A stretch of DNA of 47,581 nt, taken from the NCBI RefSeq assembly GCF_013249015.1, contig NZ_JABRPL010000007.1:17537-65117 (forward strand), written 5' to 3'. This DNA comes from Rathayibacter agropyri. GTDB taxonomy: Bacteria > Actinomycetota > Actinomycetes > Actinomycetales > Microbacteriaceae. The notes beneath the pieces are model-generated. The model was not told the origin of the DNA and searched no databases. It saw only the letters and a list, made by a program, of their open reading frames with translations. Below, in pieces: positions 25,522 to 33,814 of the stretch; the first letter of the stretch is position 1; each line of letters opens with the position of its first letter. A program made the position numbers and the translations under genes.

Positions 25522-25943
25522 CCGCAGATCTCGCAGCGGATCCACGCGCCCGCCTCGGCGACGGAGAGTTCGCCTCGGCGCAGGAGCCGACTCCACTCGA
25601 TCGCCCGCGTTGTCAGGCGGTCATCGGCCGAGCCGGGCTCGTCGCCGCCGAGCGTTCGGAGGAAAACGTGCGCGACCGGGCCACCGAGGAGGAGCGTGGC
25701 GCCCGCAACTCCGGCGAAGTGGCGGGCCTGGCCGCGGGTGCCGTCGTCGTACCGACGGCGGAAGCCCCGTCCGCGGACGCGGTTAGCACCACCGCGGGCG
25801 AGGTCGAGCACTCCGACCGGGGCACTGCGGATGCCCGCGGCCTCCTGCGCGAGGGCGGCGATCAGCGCCCGGGGTGCCGGAGCGGAGGCGGCGAGGGCGT
25901 CGGCGCGCTCGGCGAGCTCGGCGCAGGCATCGGAGGAGGGCAT
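25518..25943 (-). CDS. hypothetical protein
   Basis: The 141-residue reading has a helical N-terminal half (ACAELAERADALAASAP, ALIAALAQEAAGI), a central basic stretch (GGANRVRGRGFRRRYDDGTRGQ), a hydrophobic segment (FAGVAGATLLLGGPVAHVFL) and a C-terminal WIRCEICG. I do not recognise the family. It is convergent with the LacI gene, sharing 4 bp at the stops. Start uncertain: the ORF is open upstream to 26039, and ATG 25943 has no good ribosome-binding site. Confidence 0.55.
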   Translation of the reverse strand: MPSSDACAELAERADALAASAPAPRALIAALAQEAAGIRSAPVGVLDLARGGANRVRGRGFRRRYDDGTRGQARHFAGVAGATLLLGGPVAHVFLRTLGGDEPGSADDRLTTRAIEWSRLLRRGELSVAEAGAWIRCEICG

Positions 25944-26020
25944 CCGCCCAGTCGAGCACAGGACCGTAGAGCAGGAGAGAAGAGGAGCACGCCCTTGACA
26001 GCGACGGAGAAAGGAGCGGA

Positions 26021-26075
26021 GCATCTCGGTACAACGCATCGCTGTACAACGTTAGGCATCTCTGTACAACGTTAG
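26021..26075. promoter_or_regulatory. 20-bp tandem repeats, putative LacI operators
   Basis: Units GCATCGCTGTACAACGTTAG (26036-26055) and GCATCTCTGTACAACGTTAG (26056-26075) are adjacent and differ at one base. A partial unit (26021-26035) precedes them. Each full unit has an AACGTT centre, typical of LacI-family sites, spaced exactly 20 bp apart, so both face the same side of the helix. A TTGACA lies at 25995-26000, and the GH51 start is 61 bp downstream. Confidence 0.55.
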
Positions 26076-26136
26076 AAAGACCCGCTCACCGACGAGCACC
26101 CTCCCTCCGCGGAAGCCGACGCCCCGAAAGGCCCCC

Positions 26137-27663
26137 ATGACCGACGCCACCGCGCGCATCATCCTCGACCCGTCTGCGGTCGTCGCCCCCGTGACTCCGC
26201 GGCTCTTCGGCTCGTTTGTCGAGCACCTGGGCCGTTGCGTCTACAACGGAATCTACGAACCCGGCCACCCCACCGCCAACGCGGACGGCTTCCGACTCGA
26301 CGTGGTCGAGCTGGTCAAGGAGTTGGGCGCCACCACGATCCGCTACCCGGGCGGCAACTTCGTCTCGGGCTACCGCTGGGAGGATGGCGTCGGCCCGCGC
26401 TCCGAGCGCCCCCGCCGGCGCGACCTGGCCTGGCACTCGCTCGAAACCAACGAGGTCGGCCTCGACGACTTTGCGAAGTGGGCAAAACTGACCGGCAGCG
26501 AGATCATGTACGCCGTGAACCTCGGTACCCGCGGCGTGCTCGAGGCGCTCGATGTGCTGGAGTACGCCAACGGCTCAGCCGGAACCACCCTGGCCGATCA
26601 GCGCATCGCCAACGGCTCGCCCGAACCGCACAACATCCGGATGTGGTGCCTCGGCAACGAGATGGACGGCCCCTGGCAGGTCGGCCACATGGCTGCGGAG
26701 GACTACGGGAAGCTCGCCTCCCGCACCGCGAAGGCGCTCAAGATCGCCGACCCGTCGCTCGAACTCGTCGTCTGCGGCTCATCGGGCTCGTCCATGCCCA
26801 CCTTCGGCGAGTGGGAGCGCGTGGTCCTCGAGCACACCTACGACGACGTCGAGTACATCTCCTGCCATGCCTACTACCAGGAGTACGACGGCGACCTCGG
26901 CTCCTTCCTCGCCTCCTCCCTCGACATGGAGTACTTCATCGCGACGGTCGCCGCGACCGTCGACCACGTGAAGTTCAAGCTCAAGAAGACAAAAGACATC
27001 ACGCTCTCGTTCGACGAGTGGAACGTCTGGTACCTCGCCGAGTGGACCGCGAAGGAGAAGGCCGACGCGGAGGGAGACCAGAGCACCCGCGAATGGTCCT
27101 ACGCCCCGCGCCTGCTGGAGGACGTCTACTCCGTCGCCGACGCTGTCGTGCTCGGCAACCTGATGATCACGCTGCTGAAGAACTCCGACCGGGTCACCTC
27201 AGCCTCCCTCGCGCAGCTCGTCAACGTGATCGCACCGATTATGACCGAGCCGGGCGGAGCGGCGTGGCGCCAGACCACCTTCTTCCCGTTCTCGACAACC
27301 GCGCGCCTGGCCTCCGGCTCGGTGCTGCGGCCGCGGATGGACGTGGGCACTTACTCGACGGCCCGCCACGGCGACGCTCCGCTGGTCGACTCCGTTGCCA
27401 CGTTCGATGACGGGCGCGCGGCCGTGTTCCTGGTGAACCGCTCGCAGACGGAGGCGATGGAGGTGACGGTCGACGTGAGCGGTCTCGGCGTCTCGACGGT
27501 CGAGGAGGCGGTGGCCCTGTTTGACGAGGACCCGTACGCGACAAACACCCACGAGGATCAGAATCGCGTGCGGCTGCGGGAAGCGCCGGCAACGCTGGCC
27601 GGCGGGGTGCTGATGCTCACGCTGCCGCCCGTGTCGTGGACGGCGGTCGCGCTCACGGCGTAG
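26137..27663 (+). CDS. alpha-L-arabinofuranosidase, GH51
   Basis: The 508-residue enzyme removes terminal arabinofuranose from plant polysaccharides or their oligosaccharides. The catalytic barrel shows TPRLFGSFVEHLGRCVYNGI (early), IRYPGGNFVSGYRWEDGVGP, the acid/base Glu175 in CLGNEMDGPW and the nucleophile Glu294 in SFDEWNVWY. The C-terminal beta domain runs from about residue 400. There is no signal peptide, so it acts on imported oligosaccharides. The ribosome-binding site GAAAGG is 6 nt before the ATG. The repeated operators upstream and the nearby LacI gene suggest sugar-dependent induction. Confidence 0.94.
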   Translation: MTDATARIILDPSAVVAPVTPRLFGSFVEHLGRCVYNGIYEPGHPTANADGFRLDVVELVKELGATTIRYPGGNFVSGYRWEDGVGPRSERPRRRDLAWHSLETNEVGLDDFAKWAKLTGSEIMYAVNLGTRGVLEALDVLEYANGSAGTTLADQRIANGSPEPHNIRMWCLGNEMDGPWQVGHMAAEDYGKLASRTAKALKIADPSLELVVCGSSGSSMPTFGEWERVVLEHTYDDVEYISCHAYYQEYDGDLGSFLASSLDMEYFIATVAATVDHVKFKLKKTKDITLSFDEWNVWYLAEWTAKEKADAEGDQSTREWSYAPRLLEDVYSVADAVVLGNLMITLLKNSDRVTSASLAQLVNVIAPIMTEPGGAAWRQTTFFPFSTTARLASGSVLRPRMDVGTYSTARHGDAPLVDSVATFDDGRAAVFLVNRSQTEAMEVTVDVSGLGVSTVEEAVALFDEDPYATNTHEDQNRVRLREAPATLAGGVLMLTLPPVSWTAVALTA

Positions 27664-27730
27664 CGGGGCGATGGGATGACCTCGCGGCGCCGCGCGCCGC
27701 TGCGGCGTGGACGACGACCCGAGCCGATGG

Positions 27731-28053
27731 ATGCGGTCGGTCAGCGTCCCCGCACTTCGAGCGTCTCGGGCGATGTCCACGTCATGAACCGCGCCCGCCG
27801 CAACGTCAGCTGAGACGCCCCCTCATCCACCATGACGTCTGAACCCTCGTCTCAGCTGACGCCGCGTCGCGTCCTGTCTTCGCTCCTGCGCCCCACTAAA
27901 GGAAGTTGGAGCCCGGTGGCACGTCCGTTGGAACGCTCCACAACACTCCGCCGGATCCGCCGCGGGATGATCCGCCGCTCCAGTGGACCGTCCTCGTCCC
28001 GGTGGGACCAGCCTCGGCGTCCGTACTCGTCGCGGACAATCGTGCGCCGGAGC
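27731..28053. repeat. 323-bp direct repeat, copy 1
   Basis: This segment matches 29931-30253 at a constant offset of 2,200 bp, with only two differences that I can find (27779 and 27898) and no indels. Weaker similarity continues upstream to about 27705. It contains the last 67 codons of the hypothetical gene 30052-31152 plus its downstream hairpin (arms 27804-27817 and 27848-27861). Identity stops sharply after 28053. Confidence 0.92.
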
Positions 28054-28178
28054 GGACGACTACGGTAGGAACGTCCCGCGGAGTAGAGAACCACCGAGTT
28101 CTCCTCCGCGGGCACATTCCGGCATCCTTTCAAACCCACACGCCGCCGCTCGCGCGACCGCTGCACCGTCCGGGTCAT
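27852..28178 (-). CDS. chimeric 108-aa ORF
   Basis: The last 67 residues (from RRTIVRDEYGRRGW to RTRRGVS) duplicate the C-terminus of the hypothetical protein at 30052-31152. The first 41 are unrelated (MTRTVQRSRERRRVGLKG). Its ATG overlaps the stop of the membrane gene upstream as ATGA, so it could be translated by coupling. It may equally be a by-product of the duplication. The function is unknown. Confidence 0.4.
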   Translation of the reverse strand: MTRTVQRSRERRRVGLKGCRNVPAEENSVVLYSAGRSYRSRPLRRTIVRDEYGRRGWSHRDEDGPLERRIIPRRIRRSVVERSNGRATGLQLPLVGRRSEDRTRRGVS

Positions 28179-29607
28179 TTATCGACGAGGATGGTCAGTA
28201 CACGCTTGACTGTCCCCGGTCTGCGATATCTCCTTGCCGCGCCCGACAATCGGATGAGTTCTGCCTCCTTCCAGAGAAGATTCAGAAGACCGTCGCGTAC
28301 ATCTTCATAAATTTTAGCGACGACCTTCGTTGCTCGCGCATTCAGCGCTTGGACCCCATCTGCATTCTCTTGGAAATCATCGTTGACATACTTGTCGGTA
28401 ATCCACTGGTGGTGACGCAGCTCATCTTCAATACGTTTCTGGAAATTTTCCGGGTCGAGGAGCCAATATTGCTCCCAAAGAGCACACCGTCCTCCCGACC
28501 AGTATCCGACTTCAAAGAGGGTGCTCCGTGTAAACAACGGAGTTATCTTACTTACCTCCCAGAAATGCCCCTCTTTTCGCACCTCGTGGAAGATTTTATC
28601 CAGGCTATCGAGAGCTTGACGAAGGTTCGCAAGATAGCTTGGATACTCCAATGAAATCTTCCACTGACTTTCTTGACGCAGCATCATGGGCAGGGCGTAA
28701 TACCTCGACGGTTTAACCAGGTGAACACAGTTCTCCTCGCTATTCCATCGGCCTTCACCTGCCGTGATCGTCTTGGCGAGATAGGGCAACGTTTTCCGAC
28801 GAAGATAGTCGTCGAGTTCGTCGACGGCTCCGGTGAGCGGGGTATACGCACGACCGGCCATGAGAGCGATCCTGTCCAGGTGACCGTGAGCAGAACCCAG
28901 TCGCGAGGCACGCCAGGCTGCTTGCGCTCGAATCCCCGGGGTCGCGACATACGCGAGCACCAAAACCAGGACAGCGAGAACCGTGGTGAACTGTTGGTCG
29001 TTGAGGTAGCCGTACGTGACTTCGATCATGCCTGGGATAGGCGCCCAGAATGTGTCGAGTGGCCGAAATGCCACCCACGCGGCTGCGGCCAGCATCAATA
29101 GAACGAACCAGGAGCGCACCAACGAGAGCACGACACGAACGAGAGAAAAAGGTACGGTGGGAAGGCGTAAGAGCAAGCGTCCAAGCTGCTGCCGTCGCGC
29201 CGCGCGCCTACCACGAATTCCTGCGTCGAATTTCCCGGACCGCTTGTCCACCGAGTAGCCTGAGCGCGAAAACCACCAGGAGACTTGCTCCAAAAACTTA
29301 CAAGTGAAAAAGACCGGGCAACCACCTTTCGTGCCGCATCGACACGCGCCGACCTGATCACCGCGGGAACGATCCATATTTCCAGGAGCCGTGCGATCCA
29401 ACGCAGAAAACCGCCGACGGTGAAAGCGGCTACGGCCCAGAAGACACCAATCTCTAGTGTCGCATTGAGAAAGACCGAAAGCGGGTCTCGTTCGACTCGG
29501 CCTAAAAGCGAAGCGATCCAGAACATGGCCGTCGCTGGGAATGCGAAGACATCAAGGACAGCGGCTATGACGTTTGCGGCCCAACCTAAGACCTCTGCCA
29601 ACGTCAC
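28175..29607 (-). pseudogene. frame-disrupted membrane protein gene
   Basis: Reading starts well at GTG 29607, with AGGAGG 8 nt upstream, and encodes two membrane segments (VIAAVLDVFAFPATAMFWIASLL, TLEIGVFWAVAAFTVGGFL, each given in part). Around 29240-29315 this frame loses coding character. The sense continues in another frame: two more membrane helices (SLVRSWFVLLMLAAAAWVAF, TTVLAVLVLVLAYVA) and about 250 soluble residues ending RVLTILVDK. A T-run near 29309 is a possible slip site. Base composition is clearly lower in GC than the neighbours. I do not recognise the family. Alternatives are two overlapping genes (to 29095 and from about 29401), programmed frameshifting or a sequencing error. 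Confidence 0.6.
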
Positions 29608-29930
29608 GATGGGTACCTCCTGAGGGGGTGTCGTGGGCAAGCGCTTCACTGACTTTGCTGATTGAGAGAATCATTGGACCATTCTGACACACACCACCGA
29701 CACGAACCCTCTGTGGCCTATTCAGAATAGCAAGAAACCTACGCCAGTAACACGCGCGGGCTAACTAAAAATGACGGTTTTTCTGGGTAAATTGATTTAC
29801 CAGAATCGACTACCCGAGAGAACCATTACCGATGTTACGTGCAACTATCCGCCTTCGATGAAGGCGATTCAAAACGCTTGACCGATTAAATGCTTGCGGC
29901 ACCGCGTTGGACGATGGCTCGGGCCGGTGG
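29608..29930. other. AT-rich non-coding stretch
   Basis: No gene is visible. The stretch is unusually AT-rich for this window (for example the TAACTAAAAATGACGG area near 29762). It holds short inverted repeats such as TGGGTAAATTGATTTACCAG (29779-29798) and CCTTCGATGAAGG (29851-29863). It should contain the promoter of the frame-disrupted membrane gene. Confidence 0.6.
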
Positions 29931-30253
29931 ATGCGGTCGGTCAGCGTCCCCGCACTTCGAGCGTCTCGGGCGATGTCCGCGTCATGAACCGCGCCCGCCG
30001 CAACGTCAGCTGAGACGCCCCCTCATCCACCATGACGTCTGAACCCTCGTCTCAGCTGACGCCGCGTCGCGTCCTGTCTTCGCTCCTGCGCCCCACTGAA
30101 GGAAGTTGGAGCCCGGTGGCACGTCCGTTGGAACGCTCCACAACACTCCGCCGGATCCGCCGCGGGATGATCCGCCGCTCCAGTGGACCGTCCTCGTCCC
30201 GGTGGGACCAGCCTCGGCGTCCGTACTCGTCGCGGACAATCGTGCGCCGGAGC
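29931..30253. repeat. 323-bp direct repeat, copy 2
   Basis: This copy is contiguous with the full-length hypothetical gene 30052-31152 and includes its last 67 codons, its stop and the downstream hairpin (arms 30004-30017 and 30048-30061, perfect 14-nt CGTCAGCTGAGACG pairs). It is therefore probably the parental location or the restored end of the gene. Confidence 0.92.
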
Positions 30254-31152
30254 TGGTGCACGATCCATCCCGCGGCCAGCTCGGCGAGGGTGCCAGGGTG
30301 CGCGCTGCTACCGCGAACGGTCAGCTCTCGAACGGGATCGTGTCCGTACCAGTCGGTCACCGGGCCGCGATCTCCCCAGGACCCTTCGAGCACAGGACTT
30401 CCGTCGATGTCCTTCCAGCACTTCACCCAGAGGACTGTCCTCGGACCGGAGAGTCCCGGAATGGCCACCCCGACCAGGACAGGATCGGCGGTCTCCTCGT
30501 GCCAGGTGTCAACCGGTCGGACGTCGGTGTCCCATTTCTCGGCACACTTCCGCAGGCGCGCGACGAACACCTCCCCGAACGGTGTGAGGGTCAGGTCGTC
30601 CCCGGCGAAGAACTGCGGTTGCGCGAGGTGCTGCTGGGAGGAGGGCGCGGCGCCGGGTTCCGACGCCCGGAGGAACTCCTGAGCCATCTGGCGGGCGCGG
30701 GCCTCTACGTCGCGACAGACCACGGACCGGTCGTATTCCATCCTGTCGAGGTCGTAGTCGAGTTTGACGAGCGGCAACGCGAACGCCGGACCCGAGTACC
30801 CGACGTGCACGTCCGCGACGCGGGCGAGCGAGTGGATGTCGAGCGCACCGATGAGGAACAGTCGTGCGACCGCACGGAGCGCGTTGACGGCGATCTCGTC
30901 GGGATCCTTTGGCAGCTGTCCGATCTCGTCGAGGGCCGCGTCGATCGCGGTCTCGATCTCCGTCCTTCTGGCGTCGGCGTACAGGGAGGCGAGGCCGACC
31001 ATGCCCGGGCCGTCCTGCCCGTCGGCGACGCACCGGCTCGCCGCTGCGAGGACGTGCCGGCCGCCGATCAGCCCATGAATATAGGCGGCGCCGACTTCTC
31101 GGAGCTGCACTCCGGCGCGCTCGATATCCTCCGCCATCTGCACGCCACCCAT
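30052..31152 (-). CDS. hypothetical protein, 366 aa
   Basis: I do not recognise this soluble protein. It has a helical N-terminal region (residues 1-110, rich in Ala, Glu and Arg), a central part with DVHVGYSGPAFALPLVKLDYDL (in part: HVGYSGPAFALPL), a mixed domain with VLWVKCWKDIDGSP near 275, and an Arg-rich C-terminal tail (RRIIPRRIRRSVVERS). The tail of 67 residues is duplicated at 27852-28053. An alternative start is ATG 31137. It is transcribed away from the dehydrogenase operon neighbour and is followed by a strong hairpin. Confidence 0.7.
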   Translation of the reverse strand: MGGVQMAEDIERAGVQLREVGAAYIHGLIGGRHVLAAASRCVADGQDGPGMVGLASLYADARRTEIETAIDAALDEIGQLPKDPDEIAVNALRAVARLFLIGALDIHSLARVADVHVGYSGPAFALPLVKLDYDLDRMEYDRSVVCRDVEARARQMAQEFLRASEPGAAPSSQQHLAQPQFFAGDDLTLTPFGEVFVARLRKCAEKWDTDVRPVDTWHEETADPVLVGVAIPGLSGPRTVLWVKCWKDIDGSPVLEGSWGDRGPVTDWYGHDPVRELTVRGSSAHPGTLAELAAGWIVHQLRRTIVRDEYGRRGWSHRDEDGPLERRIIPRRIRRSVVERSNGRATGLQLPSVGRRSEDRTRRGVS

Positions 31153-31223
31153 TCTGACCCCGCCCGCACCGTCCTGCCGACCGCCGGCGCACCGACTGCC
31201 CCTTGACGCCCCTCCCGAGACCC

Positions 31224-31406
31224 GCTCGCCCGCAGGGCCGAGCCCCCCTCCCTAGACATGCTCGCCCGAAGGGCCGAGCTCACCGCCGAATCGCGTTCCA
31301 GCGATTCGCCGTAGCGATACGCACCCCGCTCTGCGAAACGCCACCACCTCCCTCAGCCAACCGCGGAGCGGACGACGACGAAGGAGGAGTCCGCTCAATC
31401 CACCAC
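31224..31406. repeat. intergenic hairpin cluster related to 1-202
   Basis: Two copies of a GCTCGCCCG(C/A)AGGGCCGAGC hairpin (31224-31243, 31260-31279) are followed by a GAATCG/CGATTC hairpin (31284-31309). An AGCCAACCGCG block (31355-31365) comes next, with arms GAGCGGAC and GTCCGCTC. The last two modules match both modules of the array at 1-202 in order of sequence, with changed but still paired stems. No coding sequence is seen. The cluster lies just downstream of bkdC. Confidence 0.7.
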
Positions 31407-31414
31407 AGCCACGC

Positions 31415-32746
31415 TCAATCCAATAACAGCGCCGGTTCCTCCAGCACGCTGGCGACGTCCGCGACAAAGCGGCTGACGACGTCGCCGTCGACAACGCGGT
31501 GATCGAACGATCCGCCGACCGTGGTGACGAAGCGGGGGCGGACCTCGCCGTCAACGACCCACGGCTTCTGTTTGATCGTGCCGAGGGCGATGATCGCCAC
31601 CTCGCCGGGGTTGAGGATCGGGGTGCCGGTGTCCATCCCGAAGACGCCGATGTTGGTGATGGTGATGGTGCCGTTCTGCATGTCGGCGCTGGTGGTCTTG
31701 CCGTCGCGGGCGTCGAGGGTGAGCTTTTCGAGGGCCTGGGCGAGCTCGAGGAGGCTCATTGATTGGGCGTCCTTGACGTTGGGCACGAGTAGGCCGCGCG
31801 GAGTGGCCGCGGCGATACCGAGATTGACGTAGTGGCGCACGATGATCTCAGTGTCGGTCCAGGCGGAGTTGACCGTCGGGTTGCGACGGACGGCCCAGAT
31901 GATCGCCTTGGCCATGATGAGCAGTGGCGAGACCTTGACCCCGGCGAAGTCGGGCGAGTTCTTGAGGCGCTTCACGAACTCCATCGTGCGGGTCGCGTCG
32001 ACATCAACGAAGACGCTGACGTGCGGCGCGGTGAAGGCGCTGGTCGACATCGCGGCCGCGATCGCCTTGCGGACGCCGCGGACCGGAATCCGCTCCTCGC
32101 GGTCGTCACCCCAGGCGGGGGTCTGAATGTTGCGGAAGACGCTGGCCTGGGAGGCGTGGCGGATGACATCGTCGCGGGTGACCTCGCCGGCGAGGCCGGT
32201 GGCCTGCACCTCGAGGAGGTTCACGTCGAGGTCCTTCGCGAGCTTGCGGATCGGCGGCTTCGCGATGACGGGGAGCGCTGCGGCGGCGGGGACTGACGTG
32301 GGACGCACCGGCGCTTCCGGCCGGGTCGGTGCCGGCGACGCGGCTCCTGGACGGCGGCGGCGCGTCGCCACGTGACCGCCTGCGGCGCCGTAGCCCACGA
32401 GCGCTGCTCCAGAGCCCTCGCCCGGCTCGGTGGTGGACGGGGCGGGCGGGGTGGCCGCCTGAGCGGGGTGCGCAGGGATGGCTGGCACCTCGGAGCCGAC
32501 GACTCCGGCTCCGGACCGGACGGAGATGATCGCGGTGCCGACGTCGACCGTCTGACCCTCGTCGACGAGCACGTCGACCACTGTGCCGCTGAACGGCGAC
32601 GGCAATTCGACCAACGACTTCGCGGTCTCGATCTCGACGAGGACCTGGTTGACGGCGACCTCGTCGCCGACCTTGACTTTCCACGCCACGATCTCGGCCT
32701 CGGTGAGGCCCTCGCCCACGTCGGGAAGGAGGAACTGTTCGGTCAT
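31415..32746 (-). CDS. bkdC: 2-oxoacid dehydrogenase E2 (dihydrolipoamide acyltransferase)
   Basis: The 443-residue acyltransferase has one N-terminal lipoyl domain (lipoylated Lys43 in [10 protein letters not shown]) and an Ala/Pro-rich linker. A peripheral subunit-binding domain lies near residues 155-195 ([19 protein letters not shown]), and a catalytic core carries the active-site His in [10 protein letters not shown]. It transfers the acyl group from E1 to CoA. It is the last gene of the aminotransferase-E1 alpha-E1 beta-E2 operon. E3 (lipoamide dehydrogenase) is not present. The single lipoyl domain and gene order fit the branched-chain type. Confidence 0.93.
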   Translation of the reverse strand: MTEQFLLPDVGEGLTEAEIVAWKVKVGDEVAVNQVLVEIETAKSLVELPSPFSGTVVDVLVDEGQTVDVGTAIISVRSGAGVVGSEVPAIPAHPAQAATPPAPSTTEPGEGSGAALVGYGAAGGHVATRRRRPGAASPAPTRPEAPVRPTSVPAAAALPVIAKPPIRKLAKDLDVNLLEVQATGLAGEVTRDDVIRHASQASVFRNIQTPAWGDDREERIPVRGVRKAIAAAMSTSAFTAPHVSVFVDVDATRTMEFVKRLKNSPDFAGVKVSPLLIMAKAIIWAVRRNPTVNSAWTDTEIIVRHYVNLGIAAATPRGLLVPNVKDAQSMSLLELAQALEKLTLDARDGKTTSADMQNGTITITNIGVFGMDTGTPILNPGEVAIIALGTIKQKPWVVDGEVRPRFVTTVGGSFDHRVVDGDVVSRFVADVASVLEEPALLLD

Positions 32747-32788
32747 CGGGGAGTCTCCTGTGGGCTCGTGCAGGGAAGGTCGCGCGCG

Positions 32789-33814
32789 TCAGTACGCGAG
32801 CGAGCGGTCGACGGCCTCAAGCACGCGGTCGACATCGGGGAGGAAAAGCTTCTCGACCTTGGCGGGCGGGAAGGGAGTGTCGAAGCCGGCCACGCGCAGG
32901 ACGGGGGCCTCCAGGGAGTAGAAGGCGCGCTCCGTGACAGTCGCGGCGATCTCGGAGCCGAGGCTCACATTCGCGGACGCCTCCTGAGCGACGACGAGTC
33001 GGCCCGTCTTGCGGACGGAGGCGAGCAACGGCTCCCAGTCGATGGGCGAGAGGGAGCGCAGGTCGACGACCTCGACGCTCGTCCCCTCCTCGCCCGCGAG
33101 TTCGGCGGCCTGGAGCAGCACGGCGACCATCGGACCCCAGCCGACCAGCGTGACCTCTGTGCCCTGGCGGACGACGCGGCTCGCGTGCAGCGGCGCGGCA
33201 GGGCCGCTCAGGTCGACGTCGCCCTTGGGCCAGTAGCGGCTCTTGGGCTCGAAGAACATCACCGGGTCGTCCGATGCGATGGCCTCCTGAATCATCCAGT
33301 AGGCGTCGTTGGGGGTGGACGGACTGACCACACGGAGGCCGGCGGTGTGCGCGAAGTACGCCTCGTTGCTCTCCTGGTGGTGCTCGACGGCTCCGATGTG
33401 CCCGCCGTAGGGGACGCGGATCACGACGGGCATCGTGAGCGAGCCCTCGTGCCGGTTCGTGATCTTGGCGAGCTGCGAGGTGATCTGGTCGAACGCCGGG
33501 TAGATGAAACCGTCGAACTGGATCTCGCACACCGGCCGGAACCCGCGCATCGCGAGCCCGATCGCGGTACCGACGATGCCCGACTCCGCGAGCGGGGTGT
33601 CGAGCACGCGGGTCGCGCCGAACTCGGCGTGCAGGCCCTCGGTGATGCGGAAGACGCCGCCGAGCGGACCGATGTCCTCGCCCATCAGCAGGACACGGTC
33701 GTCCTGCGTCATCGCGCGGCGGAGGCCGGCATTGAGCGCCTTGGCCATGGACATCGACTCGAGTTGCGTCCCGGTGCGGGGCGGCTGCAGGGCCGTGGTG
33801 GTGTCGATCGTCAT
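32789..33814 (-). CDS. bkdB: 2-oxoacid dehydrogenase E1 beta subunit
   Basis: The 341-residue transketolase-like beta subunit shows VLLMGEDIGPLGGVFRITEG, LDTPLAESGIVGTAIGLAMRG, VIRVPYGGHIGAVEHHQES and the C-terminal FDTPFPPAKVEKLFLPD. It forms the heterotetrameric thiamine-diphosphate E1 with the alpha subunit and decarboxylates 2-oxoacids. I chose ATG 33814, which overlaps the stop of the alpha gene (ATGA). bkdC follows after about 40 bp. Confidence 0.93.
   Translation of the reverse strand: MTIDTTTALQPPRTGTQLESMSMAKALNAGLRRAMTQDDRVLLMGEDIGPLGGVFRITEGLHAEFGATRVLDTPLAESGIVGTAIGLAMRGFRPVCEIQFDGFIYPAFDQITSQLAKITNRHEGSLTMPVVIRVPYGGHIGAVEHHQESNEAYFAHTAGLRVVSPSTPNDAYWMIQEAIASDDPVMFFEPKSRYWPKGDVDLSGPAAPLHASRVVRQGTEVTLVGWGPMVAVLLQAAELAGEEGTSVEVVDLRSLSPIDWEPLLASVRKTGRLVVAQEASANVSLGSEIAATVTERAFYSLEAPVLRVAGFDTPFPPAKVEKLFLPDVDRVLEAVDRSLAY

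Noticed and set aside
28054-29930. Insertion sequence
   Set aside because: The inserted DNA has no transposase-like protein and no terminal inverted repeats at the junctions.
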